From: an uncultured Planctomycetia bacterium
GTDB lineage: Bacteria; Planctomycetota; UBA1135; GCA-002686595
Assembly: GCA_937952135.1 (NCBI GenBank)
Contig: CALFYL010000248.1
Span: 1-37,161 of the forward strand
Direction of reading: 5' to 3'
DNA: 37,161 bases
Below are positions 17,827 through 26,918 of this stretch, in pieces. The position numbers were made by a program, and so were the translations under genes. Numbering within the stretch: position 1 is the stretch's first letter; each line of letters begins with the position of its first letter. A model generated the notes under the pieces. It worked only from the letters and a program-made list of their open reading frames with translations, was not told the origin of the DNA and did no database searches.

Positions 17827-18538
17827 CGAGGGCTCCGATGGATTTCTGGGCTGCTTGCGCAGCGGAAGATGACTGGACGTCGCGACGCTAGCGGCGATCG
17901 ATCAGAATCCGCAAGACGCCAAAGCGCATGAATTCGAAATCGCGTGCAATCGTCTCATGAATGGCGCCTTCCCTTCGCGAACGTGCCACTTTGGAGACTT
18001 GAAGCCGAGCGTCTCCCATTCGCGCAACCGAGTTCGAGATTCAGAGTCTGCGTCGCCGGACCGAGCGCAACGAGAACGCTGAACCGCAGCTGTCTCGAGC
18101 CGAGCGGATCGAAGGCGAGCGGCTCGATCCGTGAGCTCGGAGCGGTGAAGTGTCCGACGTCGGCGACGACTCGCGGGAGGCGGCCCGACGGCGCCTGGCG
18201 TGGAGCGAGGCGTCGCCGATTCGCAGGTCGGGCGGCGGCGCTTCGCACGGTCCGAGCTCAGCGTGCCGGCGTGCTCGGTGAAACTCCCACCCCGCGCTCC
18301 GTCGCCGGCGCTGCGACGCGGCGCGGGTCTCGACGAGGCGCGACAATTCAGCGGAAAAAACCGTGTTCCCTGCGCGCGAACGAGCGGCTGAGCGCGCCTC
18401 CCACCTACGACCTATCGCGCGGTGCGCTCCCCTTGCACGGCGTGTAGAGTGCGACGCCCCGCCTGTCCCCACCCCCCCCTGCCCCCCTTCCGGAGCGGGC
18501 GCGCAGCCCCCGCGCGCTCGCTCGAGGAGCCGCATGCC
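17827..18538. other. 712-bp gap between maturase and T6SS cluster
   Basis: This divergent gap should carry the leftward promoter of the maturase and the rightward promoter of the T6SS operon. The first 150 bases are visibly poorer in G+C than the surroundings (GAATTCGAAATC, CGATCGATCAGAATC), as expected for a promoter, but I cannot assign hexamers. A short hairpin GCTGC-TTGC-GCAGC sits in the maturase leader. On the minus strand a frame around 17960-18140 has a plausible beta-rich stretch (FDPLGSRQLRFSVLVALG) but no family match or good start, so it may be a decayed gene or chance. The last 70 bases are C-rich. Confidence 0.5.
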
Positions 18539-19132
18539 ATGAGCGCCTCGATCGCCGCTGGCCGAGTCCCCGCGTCCCCCACGTTGCGCCGCGCGCGGTC
18601 CGCGTGGCTCCAGAATCTGCAGCTCGTCGCCCTGGCGCTGCTCGTCGCCGCGCTGGGCCCCGCGTGCAAGATGGTGATGGGCCCGGGCACCTTCAACGCG
18701 AAGTTGAAGGGCGCGCAGCTCGACGAGGTGGTGTCGCTCTACATCGTGGTCGCCGACGACGCGGACCTGGCCGATCTCGAGGATCCGCGCACGATCGACA
18801 AGCTCGTGCGGCCCGAGCGCCAGGCCAAATACGTGACCTTCGCGCAGCTCAAGCCGACCCTCGGCGCGACGTGGTTGTTCGAGGTGAAGTCGGCGAACCC
18901 GACGCACAAGTCGGTGAAGCTCAAGCCGAACGCGAAGACCGCGGAGTTCACGGTCGGCATCGACCGCGCGCTGCTCGAGGCGCGGCCGAATCTGGCGCTC
19001 GCGGTGCTCGTCAACTGCGGACCGAAGGGCTGGGGCGCCTCGACGAAGATCTCCAAGACGGAGATCGAGAACATCGGCCGCATCGAGCTCGAGGTGCGCG
19101 GCCTGGCGATCAACCGCGTGGGCGGCAAGTAG
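18539..19132 (+). CDS. tssJ: Outer-membrane lipoprotein at the TssJ position (divergent TssJ)
   Basis: A 197-residue protein; ATG 18539 gives a long basic N-region (about 20 residues) and then a hydrophobic stretch (LQLVALALLVAALGPAC), with the lipobox-like GPAC. The mature part is mostly beta: FNAKLKGAQLDEVVSLYIVVAD, YVTFAQLKPTLGATWLFEVKS, ALAVLVNCGPKGW, IGRIELEVRGLAI. The size and fold fit TssJ, the lipoprotein that links TssM to the outer membrane, and it sits just before tssK. The usual TssJ signatures are not obvious, so the name rests mainly on position and lipidation. A hairpin (19120-19138) straddles its stop codon. No Shine-Dalgarno; the leader is a C-tract. Confidence 0.55.
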   Translation: MSASIAAGRVPASPTLRRARSAWLQNLQLVALALLVAALGPACKMVMGPGTFNAKLKGAQLDEVVSLYIVVADDADLADLEDPRTIDKLVRPERQAKYVTFAQLKPTLGATWLFEVKSANPTHKSVKLKPNAKTAEFTVGIDRALLEARPNLALAVLVNCGPKGWGASTKISKTEIENIGRIELEVRGLAINRVGGK

Positions 19133-19138
19133 CCGCCC
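19120..19138 (+). terminator. Hairpin straddling the lipoprotein stop codon
   Basis: GGGCGGC-AAGTA-GCCGCCC is a perfect 7-bp stem with a 5-base loop; the TAG stop (19130-19132) spans loop and right arm. The 61-bp spacer to tssK follows. It may block 3' exonuclease or attenuate transcription into tssK; no strong U-run follows (CCTTTC). Confidence 0.4.
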
Positions 19139-19193
19139 GGCGACCCCTTTCTGCACCTCAACGTCCCCCCAAGAGCCGAATCCGCCCCCCGCG

Positions 19194-20561
19194 ATGAGCG
19201 CCCGACCCCAGCAGAGCGTCCTGTGGCGCGAGGGCATGCTGCTGTGCCCCCAGCACCTGCAGGCCTTCACGCGCGAGGTCAACGCGCGCATCGCGCGGGT
19301 CGACGCGGCGGGTTCGCCGGGGCGCTTCGGGCTGGTGCGGCTCGAGCTCGACGCGCAGGCGCTCGAGCGCGACGTGCTGAAGGTCGACGAGCTGGAGGTG
19401 CTGCTGCGCGACGGCGCCCACGCCACGCTCGGCGGCGACGCGTTCCTCGAGCAGCGCGAGTTCGGGGAGCACTTCACCGGCGCGGAGCTCGACGTGTGGC
19501 TCGGCGCGCAGGCGGTGCAGGACAACACGCCGCAGGTCGGCGAAGAGGCCGGCCGCGCGTTCCGCTACCGCACGTCGGTCGAGCTGGTGAACGACGAGAA
19601 CCTGCGCGACTCGGCCAAGGAGCTCGAGTTCCGCAGCCTGCACTTCCGCCTGTTCTTCGGCGACGAGGACCGCTCGGGCTACGAGTCGCTGCAGCTCGCG
19701 CGGCTCGTGCGGCGCGGCAAGCCGGCGGCGAAGTCGGCGCTCTCGGAGAGCTTCGTCGCGCCCGTGGTCGCGGCCGGCGCCTCGCACGCGCTGATGCACA
19801 CGCTCGGCTCGCTCGCGGCGCAGGCGCGCGGCCAATCGCGCGACCTCGCGTTGCGCGTGCCGTCGCTCGCGCGCCTTTCGAGCGTCGACAAGGGCGCCGA
19901 CATCTCCGGCATCGTCAAGCTCCTGACGCTCAACCAGGTCGTGGCCTCGCTCGAGCAACTCGCCGGCCGCGGCGACCTGCACCCGTTCCCGATCTACCTC
20001 GAGCTCGCGCGCTGCGCCGGTGCGCTCGCGCTGTTCGGCGACGAACGCAGCGCGCCCGAACTGCCGGTGTACGACCACGCGAAGCTCGACGAGTGCTTCC
20101 AGGTCGTGTTCACGGCGCTGCGCACGTTCCTCGCGGCCGAAGTCGCCGTTCCCTACGACACCGCGGAGTTCAAGAAGGACCCGCAGCGCGAAGGCTTCTT
20201 CGAGTGCCGCATCCCGCAGGAATGGCGCGGCGGCAACGCGCTGTTCTACCTGGCGGTCGAGATGGACCAGACGCCCGAGGACGCGGCGCAGCTCGTGCTC
20301 GCGGGCGTGAAGCTGATCTCGCCCTCGGACACCGACCGCGTCGTGCAAGGCGTGGTGCCGGGCATCGAGCTCGAGCACCTGCGCACGCCGCCCACCGCGT
20401 TCCCCAAGCGCGCGCAACTGCACTACTTCCGCGTGGCGACCGAAGGCCGCTCGCGCGACTCGTGGCTCAAGATCCTCGACGCGCACAAGGGCGTGCTGCT
20501 CTCCGCGCTCGGGGCCTTGGGCGAGATTCGCTACCACTTCTACGTGGAACTTCCGGGGTAG
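19194..20561 (+). CDS. tssK: T6SS baseplate subunit TssK
   Basis: A 455-residue TssK (ImpJ/VasE). The N-terminal signature VLWREGMLLCPQHLQAF matches the family W-x-EGM-x-L-x-PQHFQ motif. Other family-like stretches are the central LRDSAKELEFRSLHFRLFFG region and the C-terminal VVPGIELEHLRTPPTAFPKRAQLHYFRV and IRYHFYVELPG. TssK trimers anchor the cytoplasmic baseplate (TssEFG) to the TssLM membrane complex. Length is typical (about 440-460). It ends 3 bases before tssL, so the two are tightly coupled. The ATG is preceded by a C-rich leader with no Shine-Dalgarno. Confidence 0.93.
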   Translation: MSARPQQSVLWREGMLLCPQHLQAFTREVNARIARVDAAGSPGRFGLVRLELDAQALERDVLKVDELEVLLRDGAHATLGGDAFLEQREFGEHFTGAELDVWLGAQAVQDNTPQVGEEAGRAFRYRTSVELVNDENLRDSAKELEFRSLHFRLFFGDEDRSGYESLQLARLVRRGKPAAKSALSESFVAPVVAAGASHALMHTLGSLAAQARGQSRDLALRVPSLARLSSVDKGADISGIVKLLTLNQVVASLEQLAGRGDLHPFPIYLELARCAGALALFGDERSAPELPVYDHAKLDECFQVVFTALRTFLAAEVAVPYDTAEFKKDPQREGFFECRIPQEWRGGNALFYLAVEMDQTPEDAAQLVLAGVKLISPSDTDRVVQGVVPGIELEHLRTPPTAFPKRAQLHYFRVATEGRSRDSWLKILDAHKGVLLSALGALGEIRYHFYVELPG

Positions 20562-20564
20562 CCG

Positions 20565-21284
20565 ATGACGACCCGACCGGCCAACCTGCACGAGGCGTGC
20601 ACGCCGCTTTTCTCGTACCTCACGACGTTCCGCCGCAACGCCGAGACGAATTCGGCGTCGGTCGAGGACCTGCGCGACGCGCTGGTGCGCGAGTTCGAGC
20701 TCGTCGAACGCACGTGCGACGGCGACCGCAAGCTCAAGACGCAGTTCGACCGCGTGAAGTACGCGCTGGTCGCGGCGGTCGACCAAGTCGTGCTGGGCTC
20801 GAACTGGCCCAACCGCATGGCGTGGTCGATGCAACTGCTCGAGCTGCACTACTTCCAGACCTCCGAGGGCGGCGACCGCTTCTTCGACTTCGCCGACGAG
20901 GTGCTGGGCGATCCGAGCAACGACGCGGCCGAGATCGCGCACGTGCTCTTCACCTGCCTGGCGCTCGGGTTCCAGGGCAAGCTCTACGGCGACCGCAAGG
21001 AGCTCGAGCGCAAGCGCCAGCTCCTGTTCGAGAAGGCGCGGCTCAAGGCCAGCGACGAAAAGCTCGCGCCGGAGGCCTACGGGCGCAATTCGCCGCGGGA
21101 ACTGTCGAAGCTGCCGACCGCGGGGATCTTCCGCTTCGTGCTCGTCGCGCTCGGCGCGGTGCTCTTCGCGCTGCTCGCCGGCGACGCCGTGACGAGCTTC
21201 AAGAACCGCAGGGCCAACCAGCAGATCCGCGAGCACGCGGAGCGCCTGAACCCGTCGGGCCCATCGGACCAGCAGGAGCGCTGA
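20565..21284 (+). CDS. tssL: T6SS inner-membrane protein TssL (DotU/IcmH family), short form
   Basis: A 239-residue protein with an N-terminal cytoplasmic helical domain typical of DotU/TssL: LHEACTPLFSYLTTFRR, VKYALVAAVDQVVLGSNW, FQTSEGGDRFFDFADEVL and FTCLALGFQGKLYGD (the family LGFQGKY-type motif). A single membrane helix near the C-terminus (IFRFVLVALGAVLFALLAG, about 188-208) and a short periplasmic tail end the protein. There is no OmpA-like peptidoglycan-binding domain, so this is the unspecialised short TssL; wall anchoring, if any, must come from another protein. It contacts TssM and TssK. Spacing to tssM is 12 bp. Confidence 0.93.
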   Translation: MTTRPANLHEACTPLFSYLTTFRRNAETNSASVEDLRDALVREFELVERTCDGDRKLKTQFDRVKYALVAAVDQVVLGSNWPNRMAWSMQLLELHYFQTSEGGDRFFDFADEVLGDPSNDAAEIAHVLFTCLALGFQGKLYGDRKELERKRQLLFEKARLKASDEKLAPEAYGRNSPRELSKLPTAGIFRFVLVALGAVLFALLAGDAVTSFKNRRANQQIREHAERLNPSGPSDQQER

Positions 21285-21296
21285 GAGCACCCCGCC

Positions 21297-24200
21297 ATGA
21301 AGCGCATCTTTTCGAGTCGCTGGTTCTGGATCGCGATCGCGGTGCTAGTGCTCGCCGCCCTCGCGGTGCTCGTGCTCTTGATGCCCGAGCTGCTCAAGCC
21401 CGTGCTGTGGACCGTGCTCGCCGTCGGCCTCGCGTGGGTCGCGGTCGAAGTGGCCCTGCGCGTGTGGCGCAAGCGCCAGCGCCGCGCGTTCGACGAAGGC
21501 CTGACCGCGAAGGAAGGCATCGAGGACCGCAAGCGCGAGTGGGAAGGCTTCGTCGTCGAGCTCGACAAGCAGAAGATCGACCGCTACGAGCTGCCGTTCT
21601 ACCTGCTCGTCGGCGAGCCGCAGTCGGGCAAGAGCGTGCTGCTGCAGAACAGCGACCTGCACTTCCCCTTCGGCCAGAACAAGCTCTCCGGCATCGGCGG
21701 CACGCGCGGCTGCGACTGGTGGTTCACCGAAGAGGCCGTGATCCTCGACCTCGCCGGCCGCCTGTTCACGCACGAAGGCGGAGTCGCGGACCAGCTCGAG
21801 TGGGAAGCGTTCCTCGGGCTGCTGGTGAACTTCCGGCCGATGTGCCCGGCCAACGGCATCCTGCTCGTCGTGCCGTGCGACAGCCTGCTCGGCGACTCGC
21901 CGGACGTCGCCAAGAGCAAGGCCAACAAGATCCAGGGCGCGCTGCTGACGCTGGCGAACAAGCTCGAGGCGCAGCTCCCGATCTACGTCGTGCTGACCAA
22001 GGCCGACAAGCTGTTCGGCTTCGCGGAATCGGTGCACCGCCTCGACGCGAACAAGCGCCACGAGATGTTCGGCTGGTCGCGCGGCGCCGACAAAGTCGAC
22101 GCGCCCTTCGACGTCGAGGAAGCGCGTCTGGGGTTCTCGAGCATCGTCGAGCGCGCCCGCTCGCTGCGCGCGCAGATGCTCGCCACCGCGCACATCCCCG
22201 AGGCGCTGGGCGAGGTCGATCGCCTGTACGCGTTCCCCGAGGAACTCGCCGCGCTGTTCGAGCCGCTGGAGATCTACCTGCGGCGCGTGTTCACCGAGAG
22301 CTCGCTCGAGGGCAAGCTCACCTTCCGCGGCCTGTACCTCACCAGCGGCTTGCAGAGCGGCGTGCCGATGGCGCGCGCCTGCGCGGCCGTGCTCGGCTCG
22401 AGCGGCGACGCGGACCAGCGCGACCTCGAGGCGCTGTTCACCAAGCAGCGCGCGTACTTCATCAAGGACCTCGTGCGCCAGCGCGTGTTCGGCGAACGCG
22501 GCCTCGTGCGGCCGACGAAGGGTCGCGCGATGGCCGCGCACCGCCGCGCGATGATCGGCTACGGCGTGTCCGGCGCGATCGCGCTCGCGTCGCTGATCGG
22601 CGCCGGGGTGTACCTCGCCAGCGGTTCGGGCGGCGACGTCGATCGCAACACGACGCAGGCGCTCGAGCTGGCGCGCGATCTCGACGCAGGCCGCGACTGG
22701 GCCGTGCCGCGCATGCTCGAGGCGCTGCACGCGACGCGCGGCGCGATCCAGACCGAGCGCGCGGTGTCCGAGGAGATCTGGAACTCGACGCGCGAGGACC
22801 TCCAGCGCCTGTACGTGAGCGAGTTCGACCACCGGCTCGCTCCGCGGCTGCGCGAACGCATGCTCGACTCGGTCAAGCGCGTCACCGAGAGCAAGCCCGC
22901 CGATCACGACGAGTTGCTGACGCTGATGGGCCGCGCGACGCTTCTGCTGTCGGAGATCGATTTCTCCGATCGCGACGCGGTCAAGCTCGTCGAAGGCGCT
23001 CTGCCGCAGAGCGAGCGCGAATTCAACGCGCCCAACGGCGACCGTTTCACGCTCACCCGCGCCATCGAGGCGCGCCTGGAGTACGGCGGCAAAGCCGTGT
23101 CGCCCGCGCCGCCCGGCGCCGCGCGCAGCATCGACGAAGCGGCGGCGAAAGCGCTCGCGCTCGTCGACGAATGCCTCACGCCCGGCGTCCCGTGGCAGCC
23201 GCGCGGCGGCGTCGGTTACATGGTCGCGTGGCTCGGCATCGCGCGCCTGCACGGCCAGCTCTCGAGCGTGAAGCTGCAGGACGAGCGCACCGTGTTCGCG
23301 ACCTGCGAGCAGTTCGCGGCGACCACCGAGGCGCTGCAGCTCGCGTCGCGCGACCTCGAGCCGCTCACGCAGACGACTTTCCAGATCAAGTCGACGCCGG
23401 TGAAGTTCCAGTTCCGCGAGCAGCTGGGCGCGCCGCGCGAACGCCTCGCGACGCTCCTCGCGCAACGCCAGGCCGTCGGCCGCGTCGAACGCGAGTGGCG
23501 CGCGCACCAGGACCTGTTCCGCTTCATCGATGCGCAGTTCGCGGGCGCCGGCAAGAACATCAGCTTCAACTGGTCCTTCGGCGCGGTGGGCGGCGAGGCG
23601 GCGGGCTTCACCAAGGAGCTGCTCGACGAGAAGGTCGCCGGCTGGAACGGGCAGATCGAAGCGCCGACGAGCGAGCTCGGCTCGATGCTCGACGAAACGC
23701 TGCTGCGCGCTTGCACGGCGAAGCCGAACGCCGATTGGCGCCTCGACACGCTGGCGCAGGACGTGACCGCGGCGCTGCGCGAGCTGCGCCTCAACGAGCT
23801 CTCGAAGGGCGTGTACGCGGCGAAATTGCGCGAAGCGGGCCGGCAGTTCGCGGAGCGCCATCCGACCTGGGGCGCGCTCGCGGACGCGCGCGCGGCGGCG
23901 GGTTCGCCGCTCGAGGCCGACGAGCTTGCGCGCTCGCTCGTGGCGCAGCTCGCGAACACCCGCGCGGCGCTGACGAGCTTCGACGCCGAACGCACGGCGG
24001 CTTTCGTCGCGCACATCGACGCGCTGCTCGTCGAGCACCTCAGCGCGCTCGACAAGAGCTGGCGCGCGCTGCTCGCGAGCGCGGCGACCACCACGGCGCC
24101 GACGCTCGAGATCGAAGTGCTCGACACGCTCGCGGCGGTGGCCGAGAAGACCGAGAACGCGCCGTCGACGCGCGCCAAGAACCTGCTGCGGCGCTATGCC

Positions 24201-25640
24201 GACGGGCGCCAGGAGCTGCTCGTCGAATACTGGCGCCAGTTGCCCGACGGCGGAGCGCACACGCGCGCGATGCTGCAGACGCTCGGCGAGCACTTCGCGC
24301 TCATGAAGCAGCGCTTCGGCGTCGCCGGAGACGACACGCGCGACGGCCTCGACGGCGCGTGGCTCGACGACGTCGAACGCTGCCTGATCGAACGCCTCGA
24401 GCGCCACGAGCGCGACCTGCGCTCGTACTGGCGCGCGCCGCAGTTGCACGGCCAGGCGGGCTTCACGCTCGCCGACGCGGCCGCGAAAGTGAAGGACAAG
24501 CTCTCGCGCGCCTCGATCGAGGAGTTGATCCGCGGGCTCGACGAGGTGGCGCAGCCGCCGCCGCTCGACGATCCGTTGTTCGCGCGCAATTCGCCGGTGT
24601 TCTTGAAGCTCGAACGCGCCGCGCGGACGCTCGAGACGCTGCGCGCGCTCAAGGCGCCGACGAACGCGAGCGCGCTGAGCCGCAGCCCGTACGTCGAGTG
24701 GCTGACGGGCGTCGCCGAAGGTGTTTCACGCACGACCGACGGCGCGGAGCTCGCGACGCGCGTGTACGAGATCGACACCACCAAGCGCGCGGATCAGGAC
24801 ATTCCGCCCAACGGCGGCGGCGTGTACGCGCGCGGACTGTGGGAGTCGCTGCGCCTGCGGCTCGTCGACGAGGTGCGCACGCGCTACGGCGAGGACCTGC
24901 GCGAGCTGCTCGACGAGAACCGCGAGCTGTTCGACGCGCTGTACACGAGCGATTTCTCGCTCACCAAGACGAAGTTCCAGGAAGGCGCGCTGATGCAACG
25001 CGTGTACGCGCTGCTCAACCGCAAGAACGGCAAGTTCGACTCGCTGCAGGCGCGCTACAAGGCGGTGGAGATCGGGCTCGCGCCGAAGAGCGGCGCCGGG
25101 GGCGGTCCCGAGGACCCTCCGCCGAGCGACCCGGTCCTCGCGACGCAGCGCTTCCTCATGGACCTGCAGCAGTTCTTCCTCGGCACGGACGGCCGGCGCA
25201 TCGAGGACGGCGCGGTGAAGATCGCGCTCAAGCCGCGGGTCGACCAGACGCTGTCGATCTGGGATCCGAGCAAGAAGGGCGAGGGCTGGCGCGAGGCGTT
25301 CTACTCGCCGATCAACTCGCTCGGCGACTGGGAGTACGAGAACGTCGACGCCGACATGCCGGAGAAGACGCTCGAGTGGAGCTTCCGCGCCGATCCGGGC
25401 AAGAAGTTGCGCATGCGCTGGAACGACACGCCGTCGAGCGCGCGCGAGTTCGAGCCGGGCGATGCGAAGCTCGAGATCTACACGTCGCTCGCGCCGCTGA
25501 TGCTCGCCTGGAGCGGCGAGAAGGCGGAGAACGGCCTGTGGCTCGTCACCGTGCTCCCCGAGGGCGCCAAGTTGCCGGCGCCCTTCGAACTGCGCTTCCT
25601 CGACCGCGACCTGCCGGTGCGACCGCAGCGTCTGCAGTAG
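21297..25640 (+). CDS. tssM: T6SS membrane subunit TssM (IcmF family)
   Basis: A 1447-residue IcmF protein, rather long for the family (usually about 1100-1300). Two N-terminal membrane helices (about 9-29 and 33-57) are followed by a cytoplasmic NTPase-like domain with Walker A GEPQSGKS (106-113), DLAG at the Walker B/switch place (VILDLAGRLF), and the TKAD guanine-specificity-like motif (VVLTKADKLFGF). The third span (about 421-442, GVSGAIALASLIGAGVYLA) leads to a periplasmic domain of about 1000 residues ending in beta strands that in other systems bind TssJ. It is the central spanning protein of the envelope complex. It lies between tssL and tagF; a pyrimidine-rich 64-bp spacer follows. 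Confidence 0.95.
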   Translation: MKRIFSSRWFWIAIAVLVLAALAVLVLLMPELLKPVLWTVLAVGLAWVAVEVALRVWRKRQRRAFDEGLTAKEGIEDRKREWEGFVVELDKQKIDRYELPFYLLVGEPQSGKSVLLQNSDLHFPFGQNKLSGIGGTRGCDWWFTEEAVILDLAGRLFTHEGGVADQLEWEAFLGLLVNFRPMCPANGILLVVPCDSLLGDSPDVAKSKANKIQGALLTLANKLEAQLPIYVVLTKADKLFGFAESVHRLDANKRHEMFGWSRGADKVDAPFDVEEARLGFSSIVERARSLRAQMLATAHIPEALGEVDRLYAFPEELAALFEPLEIYLRRVFTESSLEGKLTFRGLYLTSGLQSGVPMARACAAVLGSSGDADQRDLEALFTKQRAYFIKDLVRQRVFGERGLVRPTKGRAMAAHRRAMIGYGVSGAIALASLIGAGVYLASGSGGDVDRNTTQALELARDLDAGRDWAVPRMLEALHATRGAIQTERAVSEEIWNSTREDLQRLYVSEFDHRLAPRLRERMLDSVKRVTESKPADHDELLTLMGRATLLLSEIDFSDRDAVKLVEGALPQSEREFNAPNGDRFTLTRAIEARLEYGGKAVSPAPPGAARSIDEAAAKALALVDECLTPGVPWQPRGGVGYMVAWLGIARLHGQLSSVKLQDERTVFATCEQFAATTEALQLASRDLEPLTQTTFQIKSTPVKFQFREQLGAPRERLATLLAQRQAVGRVEREWRAHQDLFRFIDAQFAGAGKNISFNWSFGAVGGEAAGFTKELLDEKVAGWNGQIEAPTSELGSMLDETLLRACTAKPNADWRLDTLAQDVTAALRELRLNELSKGVYAAKLREAGRQFAERHPTWGALADARAAAGSPLEADELARSLVAQLANTRAALTSFDAERTAAFVAHIDALLVEHLSALDKSWRALLASAATTTAPTLEIEVLDTLAAVAEKTENAPSTRAKNLLRRYADGRQELLVEYWRQLPDGGAHTRAMLQTLGEHFALMKQRFGVAGDDTRDGLDGAWLDDVERCLIERLERHERDLRSYWRAPQLHGQAGFTLADAAAKVKDKLSRASIEELIRGLDEVAQPPPLDDPLFARNSPVFLKLERAARTLETLRALKAPTNASALSRSPYVEWLTGVAEGVSRTTDGAELATRVYEIDTTKRADQDIPPNGGGVYARGLWESLRLRLVDEVRTRYGEDLRELLDENRELFDALYTSDFSLTKTKFQEGALMQRVYALLNRKNGKFDSLQARYKAVEIGLAPKSGAGGGPEDPPPSDPVLATQRFLMDLQQFFLGTDGRRIEDGAVKIALKPRVDQTLSIWDPSKKGEGWREAFYSPINSLGDWEYENVDADMPEKTLEWSFRADPGKKLRMRWNDTPSSAREFEPGDAKLEIYTSLAPLMLAWSGEKAENGLWLVTVLPEGAKLPAPFELRFLDRDLPVRPQRLQ

Positions 25641-25704
25641 CCGCGCTCTCCATCCTTCCCTCCGATCCAACCGACGCCCCCCTTCCCCCAGCACGAGCCC
25701 CGCG

Positions 25705-26916
25705 ATGTTTTCGTTTCTCGGCAAGGAGCAGGCGCCGGTGCAGCTCTACGGCAAGCTGCCGCTCGCCAAGGACTACCTTCGCGTCGGCGCGGGCCAGGGC
25801 GCCGGCCAGAACTTCCGCGACTGGCTCGACCGCGCCTTCTCCCAGGCGCCGAACGCCAAGGATGCGCTCACGCTCGCGTGGCCGGCGGCCTTCGTGCTCG
25901 GGGACTCCTGGGGCGCGCCGCTGGTCGGCGCGGCGTGGCCTTCGAGCGACACCGGCGGCCTGCGGCCGTTCCCGTTCGTCGCCTTCGTCGAGCGCAAGAA
26001 GAAGGCGGTGCAGGAGGACCTCGAGGCCGGCGCGCCGGTGTCGGCGGCGGTCTGGCAGCGACTTCACGAGGTGTACGCCGCGCGCGAGGAGCACAGCGAC
26101 GCGCAGAGCTTCCTCGGCGCGATGCGCACGCGGCAAGTCGACTTCGCGGAACTCGAATCGCCGCCCGCGGAGGGCGTGGATTTCGAGACGTGGCTCGCGG
26201 CGCTCTGGCCCGGCAAGGGCAAGGAGGGTCTGCTCGAGACGCTCTGCGGACTCGAAGCGCTGCGCAAGCAGGCGCACCGCGGCCCGCTTCGGCTGCCGCT
26301 CGCGGTCGACCTTCCGTCGCGCCCTCAGACGCTCGCCTGGCTCAAACTGCTGGTCGAGATGAACCTCGTCGGCCGCGATCTGCTCCCGACGCTGTTCTTC
26401 CCGCTGCCCGAGAAGTCCGCGCCGCCGGCCGAGCCCGCGCCCGAGCCCGAAGCGTCCTCCGATCCGTTCGGCGCTTCGTCGTTCTCGAGCTCCGCCTTCT
26501 CGAGTTCCTCCTTCGATGCGCCGAGCGCGGACGCGCCCAACCCCTTCGACCCGCCCAACCCTTTCGACGCACCCAACCCGTTCGACCCGCCGCCCGCCGA
26601 TCCCTCCGCGAGCGCGCCCGAAGGTGGCGGCGAATCCCTGTTCGGAGCCTCGACCGGTGCGGCTTCCGAGCCCCTCCCCAGCGAGAGCGTTCCCCCGCGC
26701 ACTCCGGCCTTCGTCGTCCTCTTCCGCGCCGCGCCCTCCCCGGCCGACGCCGTGTGGCTGCGCGCGCCGCAGGCCGGACGCGCCCGCCTCGCCGGAGACC
26801 TGTGTCCCGCCGAGGCGCGCTCGGCATCCGGCGCCGCCCCCGCGCCGGAAAACGTGCCGCCGCTGTGGGAGTCGCTCCGCGGCGCCTTCATCGCGCTGCG
26901 CGGCCGCGTCCGCTGA
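25705..26916 (+). CDS. tagF: T6SS-associated protein TagF with NPFD-repeat linker
   Basis: A 403-residue protein. The N-terminal about 220 residues are the TagF (ImpM) domain: LYGKLPLAKDYLR, FRDWLDRAF, AAFVLGDSWGAPLVGAAWPSSD, RPFPFVAFVER. TagF is a post-translational negative regulator of T6SS in Pseudomonas and Agrobacterium, often acting through Fha. The rest is unusual: an acidic Ser/Pro-rich linker with three NPFD units (18-bp tandem repeat at 26536-26589) and a C-terminal region (TPAFVVLFRAAPSPADAVWL) of unclear fold. Standalone TagF is usually about 170-300 residues; the common partner PppA fused to TagF in some bacteria is not present here. A hairpin starts 3 bases after its stop. Confidence 0.9.
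   Translation: MFSFLGKEQAPVQLYGKLPLAKDYLRVGAGQGAGQNFRDWLDRAFSQAPNAKDALTLAWPAAFVLGDSWGAPLVGAAWPSSDTGGLRPFPFVAFVERKKKAVQEDLEAGAPVSAAVWQRLHEVYAAREEHSDAQSFLGAMRTRQVDFAELESPPAEGVDFETWLAALWPGKGKEGLLETLCGLEALRKQAHRGPLRLPLAVDLPSRPQTLAWLKLLVEMNLVGRDLLPTLFFPLPEKSAPPAEPAPEPEASSDPFGASSFSSSAFSSSSFDAPSADAPNPFDPPNPFDAPNPFDPPPADPSASAPEGGGESLFGASTGAASEPLPSESVPPRTPAFVVLFRAAPSPADAVWLRAPQAGRARLAGDLCPAEARSASGAAPAPENVPPLWESLRGAFIALRGRVR
26536..26589 (+). repeat. 18-bp coding tandem repeat (P-N-P-F-D units) in tagF
   Basis: Three units CCC-AAC-CCN-TTC-GAC-NNN start at 26536, 26554 and 26572 and encode PNPFDP, PNPFDA and PNPFDP. Third positions differ between units, so the protein sequence rather than the DNA appears conserved. 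Confidence 0.85.
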
Positions 26917-26918
26917 AT

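Noticed and set aside
18041..19528. Minus-strand frame across the gap, lipoprotein gene and tssK start
   Set aside because: Ser/Arg-rich composition, no family motif, and it is antisense to two well-supported genes.
19223..26362. Open frame of over 2300 codons overlapping tssK, tssL and tssM
   Set aside because: It is an out-of-frame shadow made of Arg/Ala/Pro-rich low-complexity sequence; the three tss genes have clear family motifs.
26536..26589. NPF motifs considered as ligands for eukaryotic EH domains
   Set aside because: The protein is a cytosolic T6SS regulator with no export signal; three NPFD units in a linker are too little to claim a host-targeting role.
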